A DNA stretch of 64,000 nt from positions 1 to 64,000 of the forward strand of contig JASANZ010002204.1 in NCBI GenBank assembly GCA_030849805.1, in the 5' to 3' direction. Positions 8,367 to 18,809 of the stretch are shown here, piece by piece (position 1 is the first letter of the stretch; each line of letters starts with the position of its first letter). Origin of the DNA: Sergeia podlipaevii (Eukaryota; Euglenozoa; Kinetoplastea; Trypanosomatida; Trypanosomatidae). A model generated the notes under the pieces. That model did no database searches and had not been told where the DNA came from. It saw only the letters and a list, made by a program, of their open reading frames with translations. The translations under genes and the position numbers were made by a program.

Positions 8367-11300
8367 CTACACTAGTTTGCCGTGCTCAAAGCGCACTACC
8401 CTTGTGATCTCCTCAATGTATTCTACTCGCTCCCGCGCTGCCGCTTCATGAGCTATAAGATCCTTCAGTTTGGTGGCGACGTGCGCCACGCGTGCGACAA
8501 GTAGCTTGCGCAGCCGAACATCCATATACTCTGCATGGCCGGCCATCGTAAGGTGACCAAATGTGAACTTGGGCCACAGTACCTGCTGTCCGTACATATT
8601 GTGAAGTCGCAGCAGAGGAGCACTAAAGCTGGCCCATATATCCCGCGCCAAGGCCTGGCGCACCTCCGCTTCCCTGACAACCATCAGACGTCCACCTGCT
8701 ATTGGAGGATGAAAGGGATAAAGGGAGTCAACCTCTGCGCATGCGGCGGCACGCTCAACTTCTTCCTCCGCCTGGATATCACGCCGCCAAGCAAGACTAA
8801 AATCCATCAGAACGCATGAAAGAGCTTTAGAGTGGTCAAGGCATAGGCGAGCTCTGCGCACATCCTCGCGGGCCTCAAGCCGCTGGAACGGAGTCATATC
8901 CTGCAGATCAAGAGGACCTTTCGGGGGAGGCGGAACTTCCTCTGGAGGAAAAAGCTCGCCCCGCATGATCATCGCGAGACTTGGACCATTGTGTACGTAC
9001 CGCCGTAAGTGTGTGGCCCTATCGTCACTGTTGCAAGTACCGTTGTGACCTGCTGGAGGAGGTAGGTGTTGCCAGCGCAGGTGCGGGGCAGCAATCAACG
9101 CAGCCTCCGCCTTCTCCTTCTCAGCTTGCCCCAATCTTTCTGCCGTCATAACGCGTTTGAGCTCGCGAGGCAGAACGAGTGCTCCATCCTGGGGCACGGC
9201 GTGTGCCGGCGCGGGTCTCTGCAACGCTTGTGCAACTACCCCAACACCCCAGTTGATTGCACGCTTCATAAAGCGCACGTCAGCCAGCATATCATCGCGC
9301 GCATCCTCTTCATAAGCCTCCAGAAACATACGAGCCCGAGTTTCTTGCGTAGCCACCGTATGAACAACGGAGAGGCGGAAGGGAAGCCGCAGACGCATGA
9401 GTGCCATCTCTGCCACCTCTTCCTCCTCGATTTTCTCCCGTCCCTCACGCAGCACAGCGAGCATAAAGTTGAATGACTGATAAAAGGCCTCGTTGGTCTT
9501 GTGGAATCGGGCGACCACTTCTCTGTAATAAAGCTCTCGAGGACGTTCAGCCTCTGAGCCAAACCAGGTTGAAAACTCTGACACAGCAACGTCCAGTGCA
9601 GGAGTTTCCTCGAGTGCAGTATCCAAAGAGGGATCAATCAAAGAAGTACTTGCGGCCTCCATCTGCGCATCCTCCGCTGCTGCTATCCTCTGAACCCTTC
9701 GCTGCCTCTGCTCTACTTGCAGGGCCTGTAGCTGCTCATACACCACAGCAGCTAGAGCACTCAGGCTCACCTCACGGGCGCCATCTTCCACCGCTCGAAC
9801 CTCCGTAGCCATAGCCTTTGTCCGCCGCTCTTCCGCGCGACGCAGTCGTCTGGCCCTATACAAGCAGCGGCGTATCACCCTCCCTGCTGAGACGAGGGAT
9901 TCAAACTTGTATCCGGCGCCAGCATGAAGAGCCACTCGCCAAGCTGTCAAAGATGGATATCGCTTGGCAATGCACACTCGACACGTTGCCAAGTTGCTCC
10001 ACCGCCAGTGCGAGTGCTGTTCCACAAGCTCCGCAATAGTCGCCTCTTGTGCTGCGTAAAGCACCCCCCTAGCCTCGTGCTCCTTCTCGACTAGTTGGGT
10101 AAAGGGCCGAAGTTTGGCCTCGATTACTGCGCAGTCCGCAGCCCACAATATCCCCCACGTGCTCTGCCCATTGGTCTCACTGTTCTTAATGAGCGACCGC
10201 TCTTCGTATTCCACGCGCCACAGCGCAGCCATTTCAGTGTGCAGGGTACGCAATCGTTGCCCAGTAGGATCAGACAGGCACGCATGAATCGCTGCAAGAC
10301 TCGCTCGATTGCGAGCCTCCGCTGCCATCACAATCACCTGCCTGTCGTTCGCCTCCTCGACTTCCAGAGCGGTCACGGCACTGATATAGTCAGCAGCACC
10401 AAGTGCCCAACGGTCCTGGCGCCACGTTGCATATGGAAGTCTGTAACGCTGAAACACGTTGTCTGGCACACGCCACTTGCCCGGCCTGGTGTCCTCTGCT
10501 GTTGTTGCCTGGCAATCAAGAGGAATGTCATATCTGCCTACCTCCTCAAACGCAGCAACTCTTCCACAAAGAGTAAAGATGTAGTAATCGAGCAAAATGG
10601 GTCCACGGCCAGTAGCAGCCTCTTCCAGAGCCGCCATCTTGCGCACGATCTCGACCTCACTCTTCTCTACAGCCTTCATGCCCTCCTGCTGCTTTTGATT
10701 CCCCTCGGCAATCATGCGGTCCATCCGCACTTGCAGCTCTCGCGCCGTGCGTGCACTTCGGTGGAGCATCATTGCTTCTCCAATCCCCTGACGCCGCCGT
10801 GAGACCCACGACTGACGGCGTATCAGTCGCCACCATCGTTGCAACTTAATAATGCTAGCTAAACGGGCTTCGCAGCTGCCAATGTGAAGAAGATGCCTCA
10901 ACGTCGTCTTCTCCTGCTCAGCTTGCAAAGGAAGAATCACCTGGGCAGTAAAGGCGGCGTCGATGTGCATACGCTCAAGTGCTGCCTCTCTTCGCAGGCA
11001 TTGACGCGCTGCAAACTCTTCCTCATTAACGGTGTAGTCCATCAAGTACTGCACACGCCTCTGAGCCGATGACACTGCAAGCTCATCGGCGGTGCCGCCG
11101 ATCACAGTAGAACTAACGAAACACATGGGCTCCTTAGGGACAAAGCCGCGCGTTGGTCGGTGCGACATGAGGGCTACTGCCTGCTCCATCCTCCGCGCTG
11201 CGGCTGCATTCTCGTACAACACATCTGCCTCCCAGTGAGATGCTAGCAATGCTTTCTGCTGCGCCTGCAGCGCACTCATCTCTGCTAGTGAAGCGATGAA

Positions 11301-11951
11301 GTCATAGCTGGGCTTCTCCTCAGCCATAACAACTGCGCGGTCTGCCTCCTCCCGCTCAGCAAGAAGTGCCTGTGCCTGAAAGGCAGCTACGCCGCAGGCG
11401 TAGCGACGTTTCTCCTCTTCCCTCTTTGCATCACTGGCCACCTGTAGCTCCCTGCGCTGCTGAGCGGATGCGTATTGATACGCCCATTGCAGCTTGTGCC
11501 TGGCTTCATATTCTCGTCCAGCCAAGGTGGCGCGGCGCCGTGCCTCCTGCAGAAAAAGATCTTCTAAGCAGTCCTGATGCTCCAGCTGCTGCTGCCGGCG
11601 TGCCAGACGGGCTGCATCAGACTCGCCGTGCTTACCTCCAGCAGCGCCACCACGAAAGGGTGGAGGAGTAGGAGCATAGGCAAGAGGAACCGGGGCAGCT
11701 TTGGTACATGCCAGCGGAGGGAGTGTGGTGGCAGACGAGGCTCGCCGTGGCTCACTGGTGCTTTCGTACGTGCTACTGCGGAGACTCTCGCTGCTACTCG
11801 GTGGAGGTTCAGAGGGATCTGGCCATGGAGCTGCCGGCGGCGCTGCTGCAGAGCACAAGCGCGGAGACTTTCCGTGCACGACGCCGCTGTTAGGAGGGCC
11901 ACTGGTGTGCGGGCGCCTTAGAGATGGCAAAGAAATACCACCACTGCTCAT
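8367..11951 (-). CDS. Large IQ-motif and coiled-coil protein
   Basis: A 1,194-aa protein of unknown function. The open frame extends a few codons further, but those begin with TTG; the first ATG is at 11949-11951, giving MSSGGISLPSLRR. Residues 1-110 are Pro/Ser-rich and probably disordered. The rest is highly charged and Ala/Glu/Arg-rich, with long helical or coiled-coil stretches. IQ-like calmodulin-binding motifs are visible near residue 370 (IIKLQRWWRLIRRQSW) and near 695 (GRVIRRCLYRARRLRR). Conserved-looking Trp/Tyr patches lie near 470-510 and in the C-terminal quarter. There is no membrane segment. Proteins of this type in trypanosomatids are often cytoskeletal or flagellar, but nothing in the sequence proves that. 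An AG splice acceptor candidate lies five bases before the ATG. Confidence 0.85.
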   Translation of the reverse strand: MSSGGISLPSLRRPHTSGPPNSGVVHGKSPRLCSAAAPPAAPWPDPSEPPPSSSESLRSSTYESTSEPRRASSATTLPPLACTKAAPVPLAYAPTPPPFRGGAAGGKHGESDAARLARRQQQLEHQDCLEDLFLQEARRRATLAGREYEARHKLQWAYQYASAQQRRELQVASDAKREEEKRRYACGVAAFQAQALLAEREEADRAVVMAEEKPSYDFIASLAEMSALQAQQKALLASHWEADVLYENAAAARRMEQAVALMSHRPTRGFVPKEPMCFVSSTVIGGTADELAVSSAQRRVQYLMDYTVNEEEFAARQCLRREAALERMHIDAAFTAQVILPLQAEQEKTTLRHLLHIGSCEARLASIIKLQRWWRLIRRQSWVSRRRQGIGEAMMLHRSARTARELQVRMDRMIAEGNQKQQEGMKAVEKSEVEIVRKMAALEEAATGRGPILLDYYIFTLCGRVAAFEEVGRYDIPLDCQATTAEDTRPGKWRVPDNVFQRYRLPYATWRQDRWALGAADYISAVTALEVEEANDRQVIVMAAEARNRASLAAIHACLSDPTGQRLRTLHTEMAALWRVEYEERSLIKNSETNGQSTWGILWAADCAVIEAKLRPFTQLVEKEHEARGVLYAAQEATIAELVEQHSHWRWSNLATCRVCIAKRYPSLTAWRVALHAGAGYKFESLVSAGRVIRRCLYRARRLRRAEERRTKAMATEVRAVEDGAREVSLSALAAVVYEQLQALQVEQRQRRVQRIAAAEDAQMEAASTSLIDPSLDTALEETPALDVAVSEFSTWFGSEAERPRELYYREVVARFHKTNEAFYQSFNFMLAVLREGREKIEEEEVAEMALMRLRLPFRLSVVHTVATQETRARMFLEAYEEDARDDMLADVRFMKRAINWGVGVVAQALQRPAPAHAVPQDGALVLPRELKRVMTAERLGQAEKEKAEAALIAAPHLRWQHLPPPAGHNGTCNSDDRATHLRRYVHNGPSLAMIMRGELFPPEEVPPPPKGPLDLQDMTPFQRLEAREDVRRARLCLDHSKALSCVLMDFSLAWRRDIQAEEEVERAAACAEVDSLYPFHPPIAGGRLMVVREAEVRQALARDIWASFSAPLLRLHNMYGQQVLWPKFTFGHLTMAGHAEYMDVRLRKLLVARVAHVATKLKDLIAHEAAARERVEYIEEITRVVRFEHGKLV

Positions 11952-12434
11952 GCGCGCTAACAAAGAAAAGTCCTTTTTGAGTATCTAACAACAGTGTGCA
12001 GCTCAACACAACAGCTACGATTGTGTATACGCGATATATATAAGTCAGAATACAATCCAAGGATTTGTAAAACACACTAAGAAAAAACCTATCGTAACCT
12101 TGAGAATTGCTGCGTCTGTGTTTCTCCTTCGCTTTCCGTATATTTTCCACGAGACACACTCTCTACTAGGTGCTCCTGGATAAACTAAAGATGATTTTTT
12201 TTTAAAAAAGGCGCAGAGGGAAAATGAACCTAATGAACAAAATTTTTATCAAATATCAGTAGTTATAGCATAAAAGAGGTAACGCAGAGGTGTTTCACGT
12301 TTCTTTTTTTTATATATTTAAACTAGAAATAAACGCAAATCATTTGATCGTGCAGTTGTTGTTTTGCGTTAGCATGAGCACATTGCATAAAGAAACACGC
12401 AAGTATCACCGATGTTCGAAAGTAGCAAAAGAGA
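11952..12434. other. Intergenic spacer
   Basis: AT-rich, with adjacent T- and A-runs near 12196-12207. No gene is seen; it holds the leader of the IQ/coiled-coil gene and the 3' UTR of the RING gene. Confidence 0.6.
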
Positions 12435-13637
12435 CTAAAACTGTAAGGATGACTGCCAGAGGTGGTCCTCTCGTCGAGGAAGTAAACGGATATGAGCAGC
12501 GCTCACTCGAATGGCGTCTGGTCTTGCTGAGCAAGGCAGCATCATGAGTGCGGCATGTAGTTGTGCCTCGGCATCATTAGGCTCAACTTCCACCTCCTCT
12601 ACGCCTCCAGCTTCACTGCCGCTATCAGAAAGAAGATCAACAACCTCCACGTGTGGTGCATTGGTGCTAGCTACTTCATCCACATCGACAACATGTGCTT
12701 CCGTACCAGGGTCTGAAACTGTATCGCCTCCATTTAATGTGATGAATAGCTCGGGGGCAGCGGTTCTAGCGCCGTCCGCCACAGCACGCATGATCCTTCG
12801 CGCGCGTACCGCCTGTCGAGCAGCCGCTAATTCCTCAGCGCGTGAAGCAGTTCTATCAGCGTCCACCACCTTTGTACGAGAGTGCCTGCTAGAAGTGCCA
12901 TTGGCTGCGGCAGTTTTGTTCTCGTGGTAGCGTTCTTTAAGAGCAGCTAATTTGCGTCGAGCTTGTTCAACTTTCCTTCTCTCCCGCCTCAGCTCAGTCT
13001 GGGTTTGCGTCAGTGTCGGCGTGGTCTGCGCTAGATATAACTCCAGCTCTGTAGCACTCATGCGCTCCACCGGCAGTGTAGAAGAGGAGGCGGCACTGTT
13101 GTGGGCGGAGGTATCCGCCTCGAACTCAGAAACTGGTTTGAGCGATGGGAAGAGTTTATGGTGCTGCTCCACTTCCCTCAATAAGGTAGCTCTCTGCGCA
13201 TGCAACGCAGCGCACTTGTGGTTCAGCTCCGTGACTCTTTCCTTCTGCGCGTTAAGATGTTTGAGGGCACCAAGCGCCTGTTTCTGGGCGTTGTACGTTT
13301 GTGTAAACTCTGCCGCTGTTGCTGTCTCGCCGGTGCCATTCGACTCAGTCTTGGGGTCGTCACATGGAGCGAATAGAGGGATAATGCTCTCCACGCACTC
13401 TGAACAGCCTGGACACACAAAGCACCCTGCGCCATCTCCTGCAGTGTTGGAAAGTAGCCCCATACCCAGGTCAGTAGAATCCAATCGCTTCCACAGCCTT
13501 GCACGGCGTTTTGTAAACTCTACGCAACTCATGTGCAGCACATGCTGGCAAGGCAACAGAAGTGCGGCTCTTTGTGCCCCGTCAGCGCCAACAGCAACTC
13601 CGCACTCGCAGCAATCCATTGAAGAGCTAAGTTTCAT
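12435..13637 (-). CDS. RING-H2 finger and coiled-coil protein, putative E3 ubiquitin ligase
   Basis: Counted from the ATG at 13635-13637 the protein is 400 aa. Its N-terminus carries a RING-H2 pattern: C9-x2-C12, C30-x-H32-x2-H35-x2-C38, C75-x2-C78, which would bind two zinc ions and recruit an E2. The loop between C38 and C75 is long but within the range seen in the family. A coiled coil follows (about 120-260, with LNAQKERVTELNHKCAALHA and LRRERRKVEQARRKLAALKE), then an acidic Ser-rich tail. This RING-plus-coiled-coil layout is shared by TRAIP-like ligases, but I see no more specific match. The longer open frame to 13715 starts with TTG and crosses a candidate AG acceptor (TATATAG), so Met27 of that frame is preferred. 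A second ATG six codons later would still keep the RING. Confidence 0.82.
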   Translation of the reverse strand: MKLSSSMDCCECGVAVGADGAQRAALLLPCQHVLHMSCVEFTKRRARLWKRLDSTDLGMGLLSNTAGDGAGCFVCPGCSECVESIIPLFAPCDDPKTESNGTGETATAAEFTQTYNAQKQALGALKHLNAQKERVTELNHKCAALHAQRATLLREVEQHHKLFPSLKPVSEFEADTSAHNSAASSSTLPVERMSATELELYLAQTTPTLTQTQTELRRERRKVEQARRKLAALKERYHENKTAAANGTSSRHSRTKVVDADRTASRAEELAAARQAVRARRIMRAVADGARTAAPELFITLNGGDTVSDPGTEAHVVDVDEVASTNAPHVEVVDLLSDSGSEAGGVEEVEVEPNDAEAQLHAALMMLPCSARPDAIRVSAAHIRLLPRREDHLWQSSLQF

Positions 13638-14320
13638 TATGAGTGTGAACTGCTTCTTCCTAACAATGATGAACTTGTTTTGTTCCTTTCGGCCTATATA
13701 AACATAAATGCGCAATCCAAAACCGCTTGAAAGCGCAGCACAAACACACGCGCAGACTTCGTATGAAGGACAAATAAAACCGTGTAAGTATGTGCAACAC
13801 AGCGCCGAGCTGCACTGCCTCTCTCTGTGCTGTCAGGCTCCCAAAGCGCTCCTTCAAATGGAAAGAAAAGTGTGTGAGAAACTCCTTGTAAAATATATAT
13901 ATATATTTCTTTAAAAAAAAGAATAGCAGAAATGTGGGATGTTGGCAAAGTTGAGCAAATATATACGATGTTAAGCCATCAATGCTAGTGGGGAAGTAGG
14001 CACGCTATCCTACTACCTTAGCAAGTATCGAGTGTTGTACACGTACAGTGGGCTCAACTGCAGCCAATATACATATGTACATACAACCCATACGCTGTCT
14101 TCCTTCTGCGTGTCTCCCTTTCCATTTCTTCTTCATTCGACAGGGAGTGTCTTTCCCATCAGCATATCATCAACATGAATGACTATACATAATAGTTCCT
14201 TCTCGACCACAGTGCCGCTTGTAAGGACACCAACCAACTCATCTTCGCTTTCTCTAGTTTTGGTTGCTCCGTGAGTCTATCTATCTCTCCATTAGTAAAA
14301 GGAAAAAAGAACAAGAGAGC
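13638..14320. other. Intergenic spacer
   Basis: It contains a TA run near 13892-13906 and an A-run at about 13913-13920, otherwise AT-rich unstructured DNA. It holds the RING gene leader and the 3' UTR of the F-box gene. No RNA gene is recognised. Confidence 0.6.
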
Positions 14321-15685
14321 CTAAAGGGCACGGGCAGCCGCGGCGGCCACTCCAGCACGCTTCTTGCCCTTCACCTTCTCTGGAGGTAAAACACGAGCAG
14401 TGGCGCATACATTGAAGTGTACCATCTTGGGTGCGATGACCGCCATCTTGATAAAAAGCTCCGTAACTATTGCCGGCCGTTCGTCAACATTCGCCATTGT
14501 AAAGGCAGTGAGGCGAGGATACATGGCCAGTTCGTTGTCATCCGCGTTAGGTAGCACGCGCCTGCTTCTCTGCTTCTTTCCTTCGGCGCTAATATCCACT
14601 ACCTCCTTTTCCGTCTGCTCGGTAAGTTCTGTGTTGCCAGAGAGGTTAACAGTGAGTTCTCCAAGACCAGGAAGTGGGGTGCTTGGCATCAGCAACCGTC
14701 GAGCAGAGGTGCTGGACAAGGGACACCAAACTTTGAGACACCACTGCGTCGAACGCTCCGTCGCGAGCATGGAAAAAACGTCCGGGTGCAGTTCCACCGC
14801 ATCAGCACCTGGACCGTCTCCTTCGCCGTCGCCAAGAGAAGAAGCCGGCATTACAGTGTACGGTTGTTCACGGCGCGAGCCTATCACCACTGAAACAAGG
14901 TCATGCTGCCGTTTCCACCAACCAGGAGTCCATGAATTGTAGAGCTCCAGGCCCATCTTGAGCGTGCGCAGACGAGGAGCAGACAAGTAAAGGTCAGTAA
15001 GAAACAGCCGCTGTGCTCGTTGCGGGCGTTCCTCCACCCATCGTACCCCACGTACGTCAAGAGAGGTGAGATATGGCAACTGAGCAGCAAGAGTCAAAGC
15101 ATGGCAGAGGCGCAGAGAGGGGAAGGTGGCAGTCAATGGTAGCGTCGCTGCGTAGCCACTGTGCAGAAGCGCGAGCGAGTGGACCGCCTGGCCTCTCGTA
15201 TATCCTTCAAAATATGCGGCAAGACTATCTAAGACTTGAGGCTTGCTCAAGGCATCAAGCGGCACCATTCCTGGGGTGATGTCCACCGTGCTGAGGCGGC
15301 AGTGGGACAGCACTAGGCGCCGCAGCTTCCTGCACGTACCGCCTAGCCTTGCCACCTCTCTAGAGCCAGGCCCCGCAAATGTCATGACAGCACGCCACGC
15401 TTTCTCTGGTAGTGCTGCGGCTTCATCTCTTGGTTGCGGGACCTCCTGAATGCTCTCCAGCTCTTTGCGGGCAGCAAGGTGGGGATCCTGAACGCGCCGG
15501 GTGCGTGCTAAAGCTTCAAAACTGCTGAAGCGCACTATACGTTTTCCCACCTGGTGTGATGCACTATTTAGCCTCTCATTACTCGCAATCAAAGGAGAGT
15601 GAGACAGAACAGTGCATCCGCCAGTGGCTTCAGAGAGTGCCGCGACAGCTCTATTGGCGCGCCGCTTTATACGAGTCTCTGACAT
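14321..15685 (-). CDS. F-box-like protein with leucine-rich-repeat-like body
   Basis: From the first ATG (15683-15685, MSETRIKRR) the protein is 454 aa; six further codons start with TTG. Residues about 95-140 read as an F-box: LPEKAWRAVMTFAGPGSREV followed by ARLGGTCRKLRRLV, the usual 'LP-x-x-[ILV]...C+-x-[WL]+-L' shape. The body contains irregular Leu-rich segments (PSLRLCHALTLAAQLPYLTS, APRLRTLKMGLELY, LGELTVNLSGN) that look like LRRs. F-box/LRR proteins bind SKP1 through the F-box and choose substrates for SCF ubiquitin ligases. That role is inferred; some F-box proteins act outside SCF. The C-terminus is basic and Ala-rich (KVKGKKRAGVAAAAARAL). A GT repeat lies just upstream, at 15711-15724. 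Confidence 0.78.
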   Translation of the reverse strand: MSETRIKRRANRAVAALSEATGGCTVLSHSPLIASNERLNSASHQVGKRIVRFSSFEALARTRRVQDPHLAARKELESIQEVPQPRDEAAALPEKAWRAVMTFAGPGSREVARLGGTCRKLRRLVLSHCRLSTVDITPGMVPLDALSKPQVLDSLAAYFEGYTRGQAVHSLALLHSGYAATLPLTATFPSLRLCHALTLAAQLPYLTSLDVRGVRWVEERPQRAQRLFLTDLYLSAPRLRTLKMGLELYNSWTPGWWKRQHDLVSVVIGSRREQPYTVMPASSLGDGEGDGPGADAVELHPDVFSMLATERSTQWCLKVWCPLSSTSARRLLMPSTPLPGLGELTVNLSGNTELTEQTEKEVVDISAEGKKQRSRRVLPNADDNELAMYPRLTAFTMANVDERPAIVTELFIKMAVIAPKMVHFNVCATARVLPPEKVKGKKRAGVAAAAARAL

Positions 15686-16403
15686 ACGAAAAGTGGGGTC
15701 CAAGCAGCACGTGTGTGTGTGTGTGACTATGCGAAGCTACTCAACTCAGAGTCTACGCTATTTGATCAATGAGAGAGTGAGAAACAGAAAAGTGTGCGTG
15801 TATATGGCACCACACTGTCCCTTGAAAAAACCACACAAGATACTTATGAGCGCTGCTGTGTGCAACCTTTTCAAAGAATACTATTAGTAGTAGAAGAGGA
15901 GAAAATAATGTTAAGTTTATACAACAACAAAAAGCAATGTTGTGATATATATATGCGTAGAAAATGAAGACAGCTGTTCACGCTGAGTCAGCGCACTGCG
16001 TATTGAAGATAGATGTGACACTGAAAAGATTATAAAGGGCCTCTCTCTCTTTTTATTTTTCTCCCAATCTTTGATCGTAAATGAATATAAATATTTGAGT
16101 GTGAAACTGTGTTAATTCGATATGAAACAGTTTTTGTTTTGGGTTTTGCTTTTGTTCTTTCGCTACAAGTAGTTTCAATGCCGCTTTCTAGCAGTAAAGA
16201 GAAAGGAAAAAAATTCGAGCTGCTCTTCTGCAAGCCTCTTAAGCTAAGAAAAGAGACAGGAGACAAGAGTCTTGCAGAGAAAGTCACATTATGTACACTC
16301 CTTGTGGCTATACCATGTGGAAAGATAATAGAAGGCGGCCTCATCAAGTCTCGCAAGGAATAGGGGTGAGCACTTTTGGATGGGTACGCGATGATATACT
16401 TGG
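15686..16403. other. Intergenic spacer with GT repeat
   Basis: A GT run at 15711-15724 lies just upstream of the F-box gene start. A purine-rich tract lies near 16196-16212. No gene is supported. Confidence 0.6.
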
Positions 16404-17381
16404 CTACAGACCAGCCTGAGCCCTCTCCTCGAGTAGTTCATTGGCAGTAGCGTTGATGAGCTCCTGAATGTGCGGAGTGACCTTCACACCTGGCACGATA
16501 GACCACTCACCACCCTTGCAAGTGCACGGGAAGGAGAAGATGAGATCGTCAGGCACACCATACGGGTTGCCGGTGGAGCACACGCCCATGGAGACGAACT
16601 CACCATCACGGGTGCCCAACATCCAGTCATGCACGTGATCCACTGCTGCCTTCGCTGCGGACATGGCTGAAGACAGGCCGCGGAGGTTGATGATCTCACT
16701 GCCACGTTGCTGGACCTGCTTGATGAAGGGGCCATTCAGGAAGGGCTCGTCATTCAGCACTTCAGTGGCTAGCTTACCATCCACTGTTGCGCTGTTTGAG
16801 TCTGGCACCTGTGTAGAGCTGTGATTGCCCCATATGATCACGTTGCGCACCTTCTCCACGTGCACACCGGCCTTCTCGGCGACGAGGGAGAGAGAGCGGT
16901 TATGGTCCAGACGTGTCATCGATGTCACATTGCGAGGAGTGAGCTTTCCCTTGGCAGCCTTGAGCAGCAGTAGAGCGTTGGTGTTGGCGGGATTGCCCAC
17001 CACCAGCACGCGGCAGTCTGGTGCGGCAACGTCCGCAATAGCAGCGCCTTGCGCACTGAAAATCTTCGCGTTCATCTCGAGCAGGTCTTTGCGCTCCATG
17101 CCTGCCTTGCGTGGGAAGGCGCCGCACAGGATGGCAACGCCAATGCCGTTGAAGGCTACAAGCGGGTCAGAGGTGATGACAATCTTATCAAGAAGAGGGA
17201 ACGCGCAATCCATCAGCTCCGCCTGCACTCCTTCAAGAGACTTGAGCGCGGGCTCAATATCAAGAAGGTGCAGCTCCACATGTTGACCGGGGCCAAGCAA
17301 GTTGCCACGAGCAATGAGGGGAACCAGGGCGTACCCAATCTGACCTGCAGCGCCACTGACAGCGACCTTAATAGCGGGCAT
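16404..17381 (-). CDS. MDH: Malate dehydrogenase, cytosolic type
   Basis: A 325-aa NAD-dependent malate dehydrogenase that interconverts malate and oxaloacetate. The N-terminal Rossmann fold has VSGAAGQIGYAL at residues 8-19. The mobile loop carries the substrate arginines R91 and R97 (FPRKAGMERKDLL). NPANTNALL lies at 130-138. The catalytic pair is D159 with R157 (MTRLDHNRS) and H187 (WGNHSSTQVPD). There is no N-terminal presequence, and the C-terminus (RAQAGL) is not a peroxisomal/glycosomal PTS1, so it should be cytosolic; trypanosomatids have separate mitochondrial and glycosomal isozymes. Length and sequence match the animal/plant cytosolic MDH class. The ATG is preceded by a textbook pyrimidine tract and AG, predicting a leader of about ten bases before the spliced leader. 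Confidence 0.97.
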   Translation of the reverse strand: MPAIKVAVSGAAGQIGYALVPLIARGNLLGPGQHVELHLLDIEPALKSLEGVQAELMDCAFPLLDKIVITSDPLVAFNGIGVAILCGAFPRKAGMERKDLLEMNAKIFSAQGAAIADVAAPDCRVLVVGNPANTNALLLLKAAKGKLTPRNVTSMTRLDHNRSLSLVAEKAGVHVEKVRNVIIWGNHSSTQVPDSNSATVDGKLATEVLNDEPFLNGPFIKQVQQRGSEIINLRGLSSAMSAAKAAVDHVHDWMLGTRDGEFVSMGVCSTGNPYGVPDDLIFSFPCTCKGGEWSIVPGVKVTPHIQELINATANELLEERAQAGL

Positions 17382-17731
17382 TTTGTGATGCCTATGTACG
17401 TGTGAGAAAAAAAAAAAGAGTATTTGTCGATAATAATAAAGTAACTACTGACTGCTTGTGTTTGATGAGTGATACATAATGGAAGCAAAAGGGGAGAAAA
17501 AATTAAAAAAAAGAGCCATAGTAAAGTTGTGCAAAGAACAAAATTGTTTGGCACTTTTATCAATCTCTCCCTCTCCCTCTTGCAAGTGCAAAGAAAAAAA
17601 AGAAGAGTGGTCACGGAGGGTCCGAAAACAATTGTGAAACACAAAACAGTATGTAGACTTCAAAGTAGATACAACAATCAAAAATCTAGCAAATTAAAAT
17701 AATGATAATAAAAAAGGAGCATACAGCACTA
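17382..17731. other. Intergenic spacer
   Basis: It holds the malate dehydrogenase splice region and, further up, purine-rich tracts near 17491-17515 and 17591-17606. It should contain the 3' UTR of the 233-aa gene. No gene is seen. Confidence 0.6.
17392..17393 (-). promoter_or_regulatory. Predicted spliced-leader acceptor AG for malate dehydrogenase
   Basis: On the sense strand an eleven-T run with flanking C (about 17406-17420) is followed by the first AG at this position, about ten bases before the ATG. This is the standard kinetoplastid trans-splicing arrangement. Confidence 0.6.
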
Positions 17732-18433
17732 TTATGTATCTGCACTCTTTGGTGCACCGTAATGCACTGAGCAAAGTGCCTCGGCTCCCATCGATACGTC
17801 ACACAACTGCAGTGTGCGCGCAATACTATACACGTGACGGCCATCTAACGTAAAAGAATATGTTGTATGAAGAGCAAACAGTGGCCGTGTCCTAGCTTCA
17901 TCACTGTAGTACGTCACGTGTGTGCCAACAGTGCAGGGGCTTGCAAGCGGCCAGCTCTTCACCTCCGAGACACCACGCACAGAGACAGAGGTGGCCGCAC
18001 CTGCAAGACCACACGTGAGGGATGCACGGTGAGCAAGAATGGACTCCTGTTGCTCACACAGCTCTGCGATAACGGCGTCAGTGCCCGTGTAGAGGTACCG
18101 CGAGACTGGCCGGCTATCGCAGGAGAGATGAAGAGTACATTCGGGGTCCAACAGATCGTAAAGGACGTCAAGATCTGTACTCACAGTGATGTGCTCAGCA
18201 GCCTTGCACAATGCGTGGGTGTCTAATGCTCCCTGAAGGGAAGTAAAGGCCTCCGAAAGCGCTCCTTCTAGCGCTAGGCTTGAACTGTCCGTCATGCCCA
18301 GGGAAGTATTCGCCCGTACATAGGCCGATTCGTTCCGAAGGAGCTTCCGTATGTCAGTCAAAGGAATCGTGGGACTCTCCGCCAGCCACTCTAGCAGTAC
18401 TTTACTAAAGTCCGCGTCAATGCAGGCTGTCAT
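17732..18433 (-). CDS. Hypothetical protein, 233 aa
   Basis: I do not recognise this protein. The open frame runs to 18499, but its first codon is TTG and a good acceptor (CTTCTTATAG) cuts between that codon and the ATG at 18431-18433, so the protein should begin MTACIDADFSKVLLEWL. The first 80 residues are helical. The C-terminal 130 residues alternate polar and hydrophobic residues in strand-like fashion (VLYDLLDPECTLHLSCD, GTHVTYYSDEARTRPLFAL, TTYSFTLDGRHVYSIARTLQ). That shape resembles SnoaL/NTF2-like domains of the 'helix, helix, curved sheet' type, often used for dimerisation or small-molecule binding. The fold idea is weak. There is no membrane segment or targeting signal. Confidence 0.72.
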   Translation of the reverse strand: MTACIDADFSKVLLEWLAESPTIPLTDIRKLLRNESAYVRANTSLGMTDSSSLALEGALSEAFTSLQGALDTHALCKAAEHITVSTDLDVLYDLLDPECTLHLSCDSRPVSRYLYTGTDAVIAELCEQQESILAHRASLTCGLAGAATSVSVRGVSEVKSWPLASPCTVGTHVTYYSDEARTRPLFALHTTYSFTLDGRHVYSIARTLQLCDVSMGAEALCSVHYGAPKSADT

Positions 18434-18809
18434 GAAGGTTGCAAGCCAACCACAACAAAAATCTATAAGAAGAGTAGATGTATTGTCTTGTACAGGCAAT
18501 AAATATAGATATGTAAAAATGTATGCCTAACAATGTATATATATATATATATAAAGAAAAAAAAGAATCTGCGGTAGAACATGAAGAAAAAAAAAATCAC
18601 AGTATAATGATGGCAAGACGGGCAAGCTACCACAAAGATCAGTAGACGCAAGCGCAATAGTGAATGCGGCTCGCTGCTTTTAATGAGCAAAGACTGTGGT
18701 AAAATAAACCAGAAAAAAAACACTAACAGACATAATACTGTTGTTTGCTTTTTTATAAAATAGTTATCAGTAAAATAAAAGAGTAAAGACACGCGTAATC
18801 CGAGCTTGC
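18434..18809. other. Intergenic spacer with TA run
   Basis: It includes a TA run at about 18536-18553 and a purine tract near 18555-18567. It is the 5' region of the 233-aa gene and the 3' UTR of the L14 gene. Confidence 0.6.
18463..18464 (-). promoter_or_regulatory. Predicted spliced-leader acceptor AG for the 233-aa gene
   Basis: The sense strand reads a pyrimidine-rich stretch ending CTTCTTATAG here, about 29 bases before the ATG at 18433. It lies inside the longer TTG-started frame and so decides the start. Confidence 0.5.
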